NCBI RefSeq assembly: GCF_030464345.1
Contig: NZ_VCYH01000016.1
Span: forward strand, 1 to 35,467
From: Methanoculleus frigidifontis
GTDB lineage: Archaea > Halobacteriota > Methanomicrobia > Methanomicrobiales > Methanoculleaceae
Reading direction: 5' to 3'
Length of the DNA stretch: 35,467 nucleotides
In this document: in pieces, positions 14,901-22,452 of the stretch
Layout of the letters: each line of letters begins with the position of its first letter
Numbering within the stretch: position 1 is the first letter of the stretch
Translations under genes and position numbers: made by a program
Notes under the pieces: model-generated
Seen by the model: only the letters and a program-made list of their open reading frames with translations
What the model was told of the DNA's origin: nothing
Databases searched by the model: none

Positions 14901-16082
14901 ATGCCGTACCATTTCGCCTCCCGCATGGAGAAGACGCCGAAATCATTCATCCGCGAGATTCTCAAAACAACCGAGCGGCCCGAGGTCATCTCGTTCGCAG
15001 GCGGGCTCCCGAGCCCCGCCCTCTTCGCCGTCGAGGAGCTGGCGGCGGCCGCACAGGACGTCATGGCAGAGGCAGGCCGGGCCGCCCTGCAGTACAGCAC
15101 GACCGAGGGCTACCTCCCGCTCCGCGAGTTCATCGCCGGCCGCTACCGGCGGCGCCTCGGGCTCGCCATCGACCCGGACGAGATCCTGATCACGAACGGC
15201 TCCCAGCAGTGCCTCGACCTTATCGGGAAGGTGCTCCTCGATCCGGGCGACCCGCTCCTCATCGAGCGGCCCGGCTACCTCGGGGCGATCCAGGCGTTCT
15301 CCCTCTACGAGCCCGCGTTCCGTTCCGTGCCGCTCATCGATGACGGCCCCGATACCGCCTGCCTTGAGGCGATGCTCGAGGAGGCGCCGGCGAAGCTCTT
15401 CTACGGCGTCCCAAGCTCGCAGAACCCCTCCGGGATCACCTACTCGGCGGAGAAGCGGCGCGCCGTTGCGGCTCTGCTTGCCGGGACCGGGACGATCTTC
15501 GTCGAGGACGACGCCTACGGCGAACTTCGGTTCGACGGAGAGAGCCTCCCCTCCCTCAAGAGCTACCTTCCCGATGCAACGATCATCACCGGCTCATTCT
15601 CGAAGATCGTCACGCCCGGCCTGCGGCTCGGGTGGATCGCTGCGCCCGGCGAGATCATGGAGCAGATCACCGTTGCGAAACAAGCCTCCGACCTGCACTC
15701 GAACTACCTCGCCCAGCGGATCATCGCCCGCTACCTCGAGACAAACGACATCGACGCCCACATCGCACGAATCACCGACGCGTACCAGGCACAGCGCGAC
15801 CTGATGATCGCCATGATCGAGGAGGAGTTCCCGGACGGTGTCAGCTATACCCGGCCGGACGGCGGGATGTTCCTCTGGGTCACCCTCCCGGAGGGCTGCC
15901 CGACGACGCAGCTCCTGGAGGAGGCACTCCGCCAGAACGTCGCGTTCGTGCCGGGCAGGGCGTTCTACGTCGATGGGGGCGGCGATACGGCGATGCGCCT
16001 GAACTTCTCGAATGCGGACGAAGAAAAGATCGTCGTGGGGATGCGCCGTCTCGGGGCGGCGGTCCGCAGGTTCATCGGGTGA
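14901..16082 (+). CDS. PLP-dependent class I/II aminotransferase (2-aminoadipate / MocR-like type)
   Basis: The 393-residue enzyme has the fold-type I pattern: SFAGGLPSPALF near 34-45, YSTTEGYLPLREFIA, ITNGSQQCLDLIGKVLLDPGD, the PxxQNPSG-like SSQNPSGITYS, and the Schiff-base Lys235 in GSFSKIVTPGLRLGW. This subgroup includes LysN/2-aminoadipate aminotransferases and aromatic or branched-chain aminotransferases; the exact amino-acid substrate is not decided by sequence. AGAGGA nine bases upstream fixes ATG 14901, and the longer frame upstream runs into the acyltransferase. It is cytosolic and monocistronic, and convergent with the C_GCAxxG_C_C gene. Confidence 0.9.
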   Translation: MPYHFASRMEKTPKSFIREILKTTERPEVISFAGGLPSPALFAVEELAAAAQDVMAEAGRAALQYSTTEGYLPLREFIAGRYRRRLGLAIDPDEILITNGSQQCLDLIGKVLLDPGDPLLIERPGYLGAIQAFSLYEPAFRSVPLIDDGPDTACLEAMLEEAPAKLFYGVPSSQNPSGITYSAEKRRAVAALLAGTGTIFVEDDAYGELRFDGESLPSLKSYLPDATIITGSFSKIVTPGLRLGWIAAPGEIMEQITVAKQASDLHSNYLAQRIIARYLETNDIDAHIARITDAYQAQRDLMIAMIEEEFPDGVSYTRPDGGMFLWVTLPEGCPTTQLLEEALRQNVAFVPGRAFYVDGGGDTAMRLNFSNADEEKIVVGMRRLGAAVRRFIG

Positions 16083-16089
16083 ACCGCCC

Positions 16090-16524
16090 TCACAGCATCT
16101 GTTCCAGGATCTCCGCAGCGCTCCGGACGTACGCCGGACAGACCTTCCGGGTAAGCCCCTCCTGCCGCGCCCGTTCGCGCCCCTCCGGCGTCGCAAGATC
16201 GCACCCGAGCAGCGCCGGGCAGTCGACCGCGCCATGCCGCCGGGAGAACTCCGCGACGAACTCCTGCACCAGGGCGTAGGTCTTCGCCTTCGCCTCTTTC
16301 TCGTCCGGCGACGTGGCACCGTAGGCGAGACCGAGGACGATCACGGCGCCCGAAACGACACCGCACGTGCCGCCGGTCTGCCCCATGCCGCCGCCGAACC
16401 CGCTCGCGACCTTCAGCGCCTGCTCGTCGGTGAGCCCGTAGTCGCCGGCGAAGACCGAACATACCGCCTGGGAACAGCTGAACCCTTCCGAAAAGCGGGA
16501 TACCGCTTCATCTACCCTGCTCAT
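16090..16524 (-). CDS. C_GCAxxG_C_C family protein (putative redox protein)
   Basis: The 144-residue protein matches the C_GCAxxG_C_C family: FSCSQAVCSVFA with Cys17 and Cys22, then FGGGMGQTGGTCGVVSGA with Cys54 standing for the GCAxxG element, and further cysteines at 102, 108 and 129. The spaced cysteines suggest redox chemistry or metal or cofactor binding, but the family has no firm function. AGGAG precedes ATG 16524 well. The protein has no signal peptide. Its upstream side carries one of the hairpin repeats described here. Confidence 0.85.
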   Translation of the reverse strand: MSRVDEAVSRFSEGFSCSQAVCSVFAGDYGLTDEQALKVASGFGGGMGQTGGTCGVVSGAVIVLGLAYGATSPDEKEAKAKTYALVQEFVAEFSRRHGAVDCPALLGCDLATPEGRERARQEGLTRKVCPAYVRSAAEILEQML

Positions 16525-16563
16525 GATACTCTCCTGGAAGAGGAGGTACGAGAGACAAGAGCA

Positions 16564-16642
16564 TTATTCTTCCCCACCGAAGGGGCTCCGCCCCTTTGAA
16601 AAACCCCGGGGCGACCCGGCGGTCGCCGATGGGCGGTTGAAG
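16564..16642. repeat. Palindromic dispersed repeat, copy 1
   Basis: This unit runs from TTATTCTT through CACCGAAGGGG, a hairpin AAGGGGC-TCC-GCCCCTT, an ACCCCGGGGC block and a GGCGGTCGCCGA block, to GGTTGAAGA. It is the same length (79 bp) as copy 3 at 19922-20000 and clearly homologous throughout. It lies between the divergent C_GCAxxG_C_C and beta-propeller genes. Such GC-rich, non-coding, palindromic units resemble REP/BIME-type elements. Confidence 0.7.
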
Positions 16643-16742
16643 ATTTTTTCGTCGGTAGGGATTTATAGAACGGGGATGTATCAACGGATCGTTCGGCCTC
16701 CCCCACAGCGGGAGGAGGTCATCAGGAAAAGGGGGGATTTTC

Positions 16743-17921
16743 ATGACGAGAAAGATAGTGCTGATCTTCGCGGCTCTGCTGCTCGCGATCTGCCTTGTGC
16801 AGGCTGCAGGAGCGCAAGAACGCGGCGCATACACCGAAGTAACGGCGGAGAGCACGGTCACGGCGGTGGCCATCTCGGGCGACGGCGTGCTCATCGCCGC
16901 CGGAAGCGCCGACGGAGCGGTCGTCGGCCTGAACGAGACCGGCACCGTTCTGTGGACGTACGAGACGGGAGAGAACGTCAGTGCGGTCGCCGTCTCGGAT
17001 ACCGGCCCCTCCATCGCGGTGGCGACTGAGAACGGCACGGTGACGTTCCTCGACGCGGACGGCAGCCGGGTCTGGTCGTATCCCACCGATGGGCCGGTAC
17101 GGTCGCTTGCGATCACCGAAGACGGCCGCTACGTCGCCGCAGGAAGCGGCCGGGTATACCTCTACACCTACCTTGGAGAAGCGCTCTGGAACGTCTCGAC
17201 GGGTGACGCCATCCGGTCGGTTGCCATCTCACAGGACGGCCAGTACATCGCCGTGGGAACCGATAACGGAAGGATCTCACTGCTCGGACGACGCGGAAAC
17301 ATCCTGTGGGAGAACCTTGCCCGGGGCGTCGTCCCGGACGTCGGGATCTCCGCTGACGGGACGGTCATCGCGGCGGGGAGCGCCGACGACAACCTCTACG
17401 TCTACAGCCGCCAGGGCGGGCTTCCCTGGATAAAAGTCACCGGCACCCCGATCCTCGCGTTGGCGCTCTCCCGCGACGGGCGGTACGTGGTCGTCGGCAA
17501 CCGGGGCGGCAACCTCCAGTTCTACCAGGCCGGGGCCGACCAGGTCTTTACCGAGATGCTGGACGATGACGTCCTGGACGTCGCCATCGCAGACAACGGC
17601 AACGCGGTCGCCGCCGGCACGGCGAACGGCACGGTCGCCTTCATGCGGACCCGGACCGGTGCGAACTGGACGTTCCCGGCAGGTGCGCCGGTCACGGCGG
17701 TCGCGCTCAGCGGCAGCGCCGATCTGCTCGCCGCCGCGGCAGGGAACAGCACCCTGATCTTCCGAACGGCGGAGACGCCCGTCCCGACGACGGCGGCACC
17801 GACCGCGGCGGAGACGACGACCACAGCCACGCCGACACCGACCGCCGGTGGGGAGGGACTGCTCCTCGGCGCGGCGGCATGTGCAGCCGTAGCGCTGCTG
17901 ATTGGGCGAAAGAGAAGATGA
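16743..17921 (+). CDS. Secreted beta-propeller (PQQ/WD-like repeat) protein with C-terminal anchor
   Basis: The 392-residue protein has a signal peptide (MTRKIVLIFAALLLAICLVQAAGA), then about seven repeats of roughly 40 residues with the theme VxSVAISxDGxYIAAGSxDGxVxLxxxxGxxLW. This is a beta-propeller of PQQ-like or WD40-like type covering about 35-340. A Thr/Pro-rich spacer (TPVPTTAAPTAAETTTT region), a hydrophobic helix (about 372-388) and the tail GRKRR follow. This tripartite end resembles archaeal sorting or anchoring signals, though I see no PGF motif. It is probably displayed outside the membrane and has no catalytic signature. A TTTATAG element near 16664 could be its promoter. Confidence 0.82.
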   Translation: MTRKIVLIFAALLLAICLVQAAGAQERGAYTEVTAESTVTAVAISGDGVLIAAGSADGAVVGLNETGTVLWTYETGENVSAVAVSDTGPSIAVATENGTVTFLDADGSRVWSYPTDGPVRSLAITEDGRYVAAGSGRVYLYTYLGEALWNVSTGDAIRSVAISQDGQYIAVGTDNGRISLLGRRGNILWENLARGVVPDVGISADGTVIAAGSADDNLYVYSRQGGLPWIKVTGTPILALALSRDGRYVVVGNRGGNLQFYQAGADQVFTEMLDDDVLDVAIADNGNAVAAGTANGTVAFMRTRTGANWTFPAGAPVTAVALSGSADLLAAAAGNSTLIFRTAETPVPTTAAPTAAETTTTATPTPTAGGEGLLLGAAACAAVALLIGRKRR

Positions 17922-17936
17922 TGAAACCGACGGGGG

Positions 17937-18590
17937 TTATTTCATCCCCCGCATGTGAAGCCCGAAGGGATTTTCGGAGATCTCCGCGGACTTGAGCGGC
18001 GTTCCGGCCGCCATCGCGGCAAGCTCGCTCCGGGTGTACGCGGCGTCGATCGAGGTCTGCAGTCCCGGCCGCATCTCAGGCGGCCTGACGCTGACCTTCA
18101 TGAACCAGGCGACGGCGGGGTTCAGGTCCCGCTTCAGGTCGCTGACGTACCACCTGCCGCCGGGCTTCAGGACGCGGTATATTTCACCGAAGGCCCGCTC
18201 CGGGTCGCTCCACTCGTGCAGGGAGCCGTTTGAGAAGACCGCATCGAACGTCCCGTCCGCGAACGGGATCTCCTCGACCCGGGCATGCGTATACCGGGCC
18301 CGCGAGGCAAGCCCGTACTCTTCCGCGTTCCGCCGGGCGGTGTCGATCATCTTCCGGCTGATCTCGACCGCCGCAAGATCGGTCCCGTCGATCCTGCGCA
18401 GCCACTCGAGCCCCAGGTACCCGGGCCCGGGGCCGAGCTCCAGTGCGCGACCGGCGGCGATCCCGGACGCGATGATATCGTCGGTTGCAATCAGGCCTTT
18501 ATCCCGCAGGTGCCGCTGCATCCGGTCGAAGCGTTCGACGTCGAGCTCCCCCTGGATTCCCTGGTCGGTCTCTTTGATTCTTTGTTTCAT
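17937..18590 (-). CDS. Class I SAM-dependent methyltransferase
   Basis: The 217-residue protein has the methyltransferase_11 pattern: motif I LELGPGPGYLG (50-60), an acidic strand end in LAAVEIS, the motif around IPFADGTFDAVFSNGSLHEW, and LKPGGRWYVSDL. The substrate is unknown; the family includes ubiquinone/menaquinone-type and small-molecule methylases. It is convergent with the beta-propeller gene and lies 29 bp downstream of the acetyltransferase on the same strand, so the two may form an operon. Confidence 0.85.
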   Translation of the reverse strand: MKQRIKETDQGIQGELDVERFDRMQRHLRDKGLIATDDIIASGIAAGRALELGPGPGYLGLEWLRRIDGTDLAAVEISRKMIDTARRNAEEYGLASRARYTHARVEEIPFADGTFDAVFSNGSLHEWSDPERAFGEIYRVLKPGGRWYVSDLKRDLNPAVAWFMKVSVRPPEMRPGLQTSIDAAYTRSELAAMAAGTPLKSAEISENPFGLHMRGMK

Positions 18591-18619
18591 GCGGATTCGC
18601 CTTCTCTACGCGGAGGGGA

Positions 18620-19375
18620 TCATGCGATCGCCGCGTGTTTCTTCAGGATGTTCTTCAGCCGTGTCTGCGAGATGTAGCGGTCGGCCAGAGCGGTCCCGTC
18701 GTGGATCAGGTTGAAGACGGCGTATATCGAGGGAGCATTCTGGGCCTGCTCTGCGGTTTCGAACTGTGTGAGCGTGAGTTCGAGTCGGTCCACGATCGTT
18801 GGATCCAGTTCACTGATGAACCGTGCGACCCACGGACACTGGTTGGAGTAGACGATCTGCCATCCCTGGTAGTTCCCCAATTGCTCTCTGTAGTCCCGAA
18901 ACTTCGGCAGGAGCCCTTCTTTCAGCGGCTTCACCAGCAGCTGGTCTTTGCCGTCTTCTTCGGTGATCGCAAAACCGTTCTTCAGGAAGAGGTTTCGGGT
19001 TGCCATGAACGGACCGTCGCTCGCAACAACGGCAACGCCCAGTTTACCGTCCGCATCCTTGATGCATTCCCGTATCAGGTCTGACCCGTATCCCTTCTGT
19101 TTGTAGCTGTTCGGACTCACCCCGATGCAGTGAATGAAGAGATAGCCTTCGGCGTCCACGGCCCGCCAGGCATATTCTCCGGGGACGTACTCGATGAAGC
19201 CGTGGATCTTCCCATCCGTTTCGTCATACAGGACTTTGACTTTGAGACCTTCGGAAAACCTCCCTTTCAGCCATTCCCGTTTTATGTTGTATCCTTCATT
19301 CTTCGGATTGAGAAAGCAGGTCGGTGGGCATTCGTCGATGTTCTGCGCCGTAACGTCGACGATGCGGGGGGGCAT
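18620..19375 (-). CDS. GNAT acetyltransferase with C-terminal YoaP-like domain
   Basis: The 251-residue protein has an N-terminal GNAT domain (about 1-150), with a strand VKVLYDETDGKIHGFIEYVP and the acetyl-CoA loop SYKQKGYGSDLI. A C-terminal thioredoxin-like/YoaP segment follows, with NQCPWVARFI and a terminal helix ALADRYISQTRLKNIL. ATG 19375 is chosen because AAGGAGCTGG stands directly upstream, although an in-frame ATG exists at 19405. Codon use is visibly less GC-biased than in its neighbours (for example GGTGGGCATTCG-type stretches are replaced by AT-richer codons), hinting at transfer from bacteria, where this architecture is common. The substrate is unknown. Confidence 0.82.
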   Translation of the reverse strand: MPPRIVDVTAQNIDECPPTCFLNPKNEGYNIKREWLKGRFSEGLKVKVLYDETDGKIHGFIEYVPGEYAWRAVDAEGYLFIHCIGVSPNSYKQKGYGSDLIRECIKDADGKLGVAVVASDGPFMATRNLFLKNGFAITEEDGKDQLLVKPLKEGLLPKFRDYREQLGNYQGWQIVYSNQCPWVARFISELDPTIVDRLELTLTQFETAEQAQNAPSIYAVFNLIHDGTALADRYISQTRLKNILKKHAAIA

Positions 19376-19405
19376 TTTTACCAGCTCCTTCTTTCGTGCA
19401 CACAT

Positions 19406-19794
19406 TCGGGCTTTCCGCTCTTCGTACGCACTGATGTTGTGGTTCCTGCACGGCGCATACCTCTTGCATGAGGCTCAACGCTGCCGGGCAAAATACCTTT
19501 CATAACCATCTGCCGGAGGGTGCCGCAGGCAGCTCCGGCAGGAGGAGAGGAGAACCCGGGCGACCGTCCTGTCGCCTGCGGACATATGGAGGAACGCCAG
19601 AAAAATCGTTTGGAACGAGAAAACGACGTCCCGGCGGGATCCGGGCGCGCGGCATTTCCAAGCGAAACAAAGGGGTTTTCGCCCTGCGGGTCGCTCTCAG
19701 GCGTCCTTTGGCCTTCCGCAAATTTCTCACGAAGCGTTCGAGGATAAAACGGCTCAGAAGGAGGTATTTTGATCAGAAAAGCCCATATACGCCG
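19406..19794. other. Intergenic stretch with a degenerate hairpin element
   Basis: No convincing gene lies here. At 19510-19541 the arms CTGCCGGAG and CTCCGGCAG form a 9-bp inverted repeat. It is followed by AACCCGGGCGAC and GTCGCC, which resemble the ACCCCGGGGCGAC...GGTCGCC part of the dispersed repeats and may be a diverged copy. The rest is featureless apart from short open frames with random composition. Confidence 0.45.
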
Positions 19795-19850
19795 CAAAAG
19801 GGCTCCGCCCCTTTCAGAGCATCACGGCATCCTGCGGTCGCCGATGAGCG
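19795..19850. repeat. Palindromic dispersed repeat, copy 2 (diverged)
   Basis: It shares AAAGGGCTCCGCCCCTTTC and GCGGTCGCCGATG with copy 1, in the same order and orientation. The middle block is altered (GCATCACGGCATCCT in place of ACCCCGGGGCRACCYG). It lies 127 bp from copy 3, so the two form a local pair. Confidence 0.6.
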
Positions 19851-19891
19851 CTAGGGGGACGGATAGACGACAGGATGGAGAAAGAAAACAG

Positions 19892-19925
19892 TGGACTCGG
19901 CGGGATTTGAACCCGCGGCCTTTAC
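19892..19925 (-). pseudogene. 3'-fragment of a tRNA-Ala-like gene
   Basis: These 34 bases are identical to the 3' end (T arm, variable loop and part of the anticodon stem) of the intact tRNA-Ala gene at 20034-20105, in the same orientation and 142 bp away. The identity stops where hairpin repeat copy 3 begins (19922), and the 5' half of the tRNA is missing. It cannot form a functional tRNA. It may be half of a tandem duplication destroyed by the repeat, or a leftover attachment-site duplication. Confidence 0.75.
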
Positions 19926-20000
19926 TCTTGCGCACCGAAGGGGCTCCGCCCCTTTCGAAACCCCGGGGCAACCTGGCGGTCGCCGACGGTTGTTTGAAGA
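19922..20000. repeat. Palindromic dispersed repeat, copy 3
   Basis: The 79-bp unit runs from TTACTCTT, CACCGAAGGGG, the hairpin AAGGGGC-TCC-GCCCCTT, ACCCCGGGGC and GGCGGTCGCCGA to TTTGAAGA. It matches copy 1 over its full length with scattered substitutions and small compensating indels. Its left end abuts the truncated tRNA gene exactly, so it marks the breakpoint of that gene. Confidence 0.7.
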
Positions 20001-20033
20001 AGTAAGAGAAGCACAAAACGAAAGAAGAAATTA

Positions 20034-20105
20034 TGGACTCGGCGGGATTTGAACCCGCGGCCTTTACGTTGCGAACGTAACGATCTACCCCTGATCTACG
20101 AGCCC
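20034..20105 (-). tRNA. tRNA-Ala (anticodon CGC)
   Basis: The 72-nt gene folds as a standard cloverleaf. The acceptor is GGGCTCG/CGAGTCC with the G3-U70 wobble that marks tRNA-Ala. The D stem is GATC/GATC, the anticodon stem TTACG/CGTAA with loop TTCGCAA (anticodon CGC), the variable loop AGGCC, and the T stem GCGGG/CCCGC with loop TTCAAAT. The discriminator is A and CCA is not encoded. It follows tfb by 12 bp on the same strand. Confidence 0.93.
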
Positions 20106-20117
20106 GGAAAAGAGAGA

Positions 20118-21131
20118 TCAGAGTATGATCTCGATATCTAATTTTTCTGCCAGTTCCTTATATCTGTTCCTGATCGTGACCTCGGTCACCCCTGCCACCT
20201 CGGCGACCTCGCGCTGGGTGCGCCGCTCGCCGCCGAGGATCGACGAGATATAAATCGCGGCTGCTGCGACGCCCGTCGGCCCTCTGCCGCTCGTTAACTC
20301 ACGTTCGCCTGCCTGCCGGAGGATCTCGACGGCACGGCTCTGCACCTCGCCCTTGAGATTTAAGCCCGAGCAGAAGCGCGGGACGTAGTCGATCGGCGAG
20401 GTCGGGAGGAGCTTTAACCCGAGCTCGCGCGAGATGAACCGGTAGGTCCTGCCGATCTCTTTCCTGGAGACCCGGGACACCTCGGCGATCTCGTCGAGCG
20501 TCCGGGGAACGCTGCACTGCCGGCATGCCGCATACAGCGCGGCCGCGGCGACACCCTCGATACTCCGGCCGCGGATCAGGTTCTTGTCGACGGCGTCACG
20601 GTAGACGACCGCAGCGGTCTCACGGACGTTCCGCGGCAGGCCGAGTGCGGAGGCCATCCGGTCGAGCTCGGAGAGCGCGAAGGCGAGGTTGCGCTCCGTC
20701 GCGTTCGAGACACGGATACGCCGCTGCCACTTCCGGAGCCGGTAGAGCTGCGCACGGTTCTTGCTGGAGATGGCACGGCCGTATGAGTCGCGGTTCCTCC
20801 AGTCGATCATCGTTGAGAGACCCTTATCGTGGATCGTAAAGGTCATCGGGGCACCGACACGGGACCGCTTCATCCGCTGGTCGTGGTCGAAGGCACGCCA
20901 CTCCGGGCCGCGGTCGATGAACTCCTCGTCGAGGACGAGACCACAGTTCTGGCAGACAAGCTCGGCGCGCTCGTAATCCTGAACAAGCTGGCGGCTCCCA
21001 CACTCGGGGCAGGTAGACTGGACCGACTCTTCGGTGCGTTTCTTCTCCTTCTCTTTGACCTGCTGTTCCCCGCGTTTCTTCAGGGCCTCACGCTGCAACT
21101 GCAGCTGTTTCAGCTTCTCAACTTCAGTCAT
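20118..21131 (-). CDS. tfb: Transcription initiation factor TFB
   Basis: The 337-residue archaeal TFIIB homologue bridges TBP-bound promoters and RNA polymerase. An N-terminal charged helix (1-35) precedes the zinc ribbon (Cys41, Cys44, Cys60, Cys63), the B-reader segment [11 protein letters not shown] (71-81), and two cyclin folds (about 130-230 and 235-330). The last carries the helix-turn-helix [23 protein letters not shown] that reads the BRE. AGGTGA lies about nine bases before the ATG. It follows gar1 by 12 bp and is probably cotranscribed with it, a pairing I recall from other euryarchaea. Confidence 0.96.
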   Translation of the reverse strand: MTEVEKLKQLQLQREALKKRGEQQVKEKEKKRTEESVQSTCPECGSRQLVQDYERAELVCQNCGLVLDEEFIDRGPEWRAFDHDQRMKRSRVGAPMTFTIHDKGLSTMIDWRNRDSYGRAISSKNRAQLYRLRKWQRRIRVSNATERNLAFALSELDRMASALGLPRNVRETAAVVYRDAVDKNLIRGRSIEGVAAAALYAACRQCSVPRTLDEIAEVSRVSRKEIGRTYRFISRELGLKLLPTSPIDYVPRFCSGLNLKGEVQSRAVEILRQAGERELTSGRGPTGVAAAAIYISSILGGERRTQREVAEVAGVTEVTIRNRYKELAEKLDIEIIL

Positions 21132-21143
21132 GAATTATTTCAC

Positions 21144-21368
21144 CTATTTTGCAAAGATCTTCTCACCAACGTGCGTGGAACAGTCGTCGTAGCAGAGAAC
21201 TGCGGCGTAGGGAGCTGATATATTACCAAAGACATCAACGACTTTTCCTACGGGCTTCATTCGCCTATCGACAACCCTGCTATGGAGGCGGGGGAGGTGT
21301 GCCGCATCGCATCGCAAGATTAACAAGCGACTACCGCACACACGTATTGAACGCCCGATGAATTTCAA
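21144..21368 (-). CDS. gar1: H/ACA RNP protein Gar1 (TTG start)
   Basis: The peptide reads LKFIGRSIRVCGSRLLILR, then PRLHSRVVDRRMKPVGKVVDVFG, SAPYAAVLCY and VGEKIFAK. This matches the small beta-barrel Gar1 (about 74 residues), which with Cbf5, Nop10 and L7Ae forms the pseudouridylating H/ACA RNP. No ATG fits. A TTG at 21366-21368, with GAGGTTG a few bases upstream, gives the expected N-terminus; a GTG at 21389 is a longer alternative. A TATA element at 21412-21421 lies about 45 bases from the TTG. The gene leads the gar1-tfb unit. Confidence 0.85.
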   Translation of the reverse strand: MKFIGRSIRVCGSRLLILRCDAAHLPRLHSRVVDRRMKPVGKVVDVFGNISAPYAAVLCYDDCSTHVGEKIFAK

Positions 21369-21410
21369 ACTGCAACCTCTTGAACGCACTGTAGCTAGGC
21401 GTATTGAGTA

Positions 21411-21422
21411 ACATATATATAT
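21411..21422 (-). promoter_or_regulatory. TATA box of the gar1-tfb operon
   Basis: An alternating ATATATATAT run at 21412-21421, set in an AT-rich stretch, is the only strong TATA-like element upstream of gar1. It would start transcription near 21388-21392 and give a leader of about 20-25 nt carrying the GAGGTTG ribosome-binding site. Confidence 0.5.
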
Positions 21423-21467
21423 TGGACAGAAGAGTATATAAACCTTCTGACAACCTATAAATAATAG

Positions 21468-22130
21468 TTAGATTCGATGCAGGAAGCGTTTTATGTCCAG
21501 GGAGAGCGCCTCCCGACACTCCGCCTCCGTCATCCCTGCTCCCAGCGCAACCGCTTTTCGTGCCCCGGCCGTCATCAGATCGGACGGCGCATGTGCGTCC
21601 GAATCAACCGTAACAACGCACCCTGCCTCCCGCGCCATCAGGAGGACGTGCCCGTTCGTCCGGTTATGCCCTCCCCGCGCGGTGATCTCAAGAGCAATCC
21701 CCATCGCCGCCGCGCTCCGCGCATCCTCAAGGCTGATCAGCCCGGGGTGCGCGAGCACGTCGACGTACTCGCAGGTGCAGGCCGCCTGGTTCGTACCCGG
21801 GGCGACCGGCTCGATCGTCGTCTCGCCGTGCACCACGACGATATCGGCTCCCCGCTGTTTTGCCGTCCGGGCGAGCAGCGGGATCTCGGACGGCGGGACG
21901 TGCGTCAGCTCCACGCCGACGAGGACTTCAACCCCGTACTTCCGGGCAGACTCCTGCACCGGCCGGAGCTCGTCGATCAGGCGGGCCGTGTTCGTGCTGT
22001 CCGCATGGTCGGTGATCGCGACCGTCCGGTAACCGAGGACGGCGCACCGGCGGACGAGCTCGATCGGGAGGAGCTCGCCGTCGCTGCAGATCGTGTGCGT
22101 GTGAAGGTCGTACATGCCTGGGGTGCTCAC
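21468..22130 (-). CDS. PHP-domain phosphoesterase (histidinol-phosphatase-like)
   Basis: The 220-residue protein has the PHP metal motifs in order: YDLHTHTICSDGE (7-19), ITDHAD, VELTHVPP, VVVHGETT, LAHPGL and DSDAHAP (near 176-182). PHP enzymes use three metals to hydrolyse phosphoesters; members include histidinol phosphatase and nucleotide- or RNA-acting enzymes, and the substrate here is open. The ATG overlaps the srp19 stop as ATGA (22127-22130), supporting this start over Met6, so it is probably made from the srp19 transcript. Confidence 0.85.
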   Translation of the reverse strand: MSTPGMYDLHTHTICSDGELLPIELVRRCAVLGYRTVAITDHADSTNTARLIDELRPVQESARKYGVEVLVGVELTHVPPSEIPLLARTAKQRGADIVVVHGETTIEPVAPGTNQAACTCEYVDVLAHPGLISLEDARSAAAMGIALEITARGGHNRTNGHVLLMAREAGCVVTVDSDAHAPSDLMTAGARKAVALGAGMTEAECREALSLDIKRFLHRI

Positions 22131-22399
22131 TTCCGGTGCGGCAGGAGGCGCGCCACGTCTCTGATGAGGTCCTCTTTGCTCCGGTCCCAGTTGGCGATGA
22201 CGCGGCCGCCGCGCTCCGCCCAGTGGCCGGGATGGCTCTTCTCCTCAACGTGATAGGAGACCTTCAGCTGTTTCAGCGCCCCCTCGATATCGGCGAGGGC
22301 GGGGTTCTTGACCGCCATCGGACGGGGAACCCTTCGCCCCTCGCTGCGCTGCAGGCCGGCATCGAAGTAGCAGGGATACAGGATGCGCTCCGGGCTCAT
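22127..22399 (-). CDS. srp19: Signal recognition particle subunit SRP19
   Basis: The 90-residue basic protein binds helices 6 and 8 of 7S RNA and prepares the particle for SRP54. Family features are ILYPCYFDAGLQRSEGRRVPRPMAVKNP at the N-terminus, the K-VSYHVEEKSHP segment, and a basic end RVIANW..RSKEDLIRDVARLLPHRK. Transcription probably starts at the shared bidirectional element at 22424-22432 with little or no leader. Confidence 0.93.
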   Translation of the reverse strand: MSPERILYPCYFDAGLQRSEGRRVPRPMAVKNPALADIEGALKQLKVSYHVEEKSHPGHWAERGGRVIANWDRSKEDLIRDVARLLPHRK

Positions 22400-22452
22400 A
22401 ATTGTACACGTTTAGGCGTTAATCTATAAAAGATCATGATCAAGTACACTGT
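22400..22452. promoter_or_regulatory. Bidirectional promoter, srp19 / hypB
   Basis: The 53-bp divergent gap contains CTATAAAAG (22424-22432), which lies 21-29 bp before hypB on the plus strand. Read on the minus strand as CTTTTATAG, it lies 25-33 bp before srp19. The single A/T block in the near-symmetric context ATCTATAAAAGAT could position TBP in either direction, giving leaderless mRNAs both ways. Confidence 0.5.
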
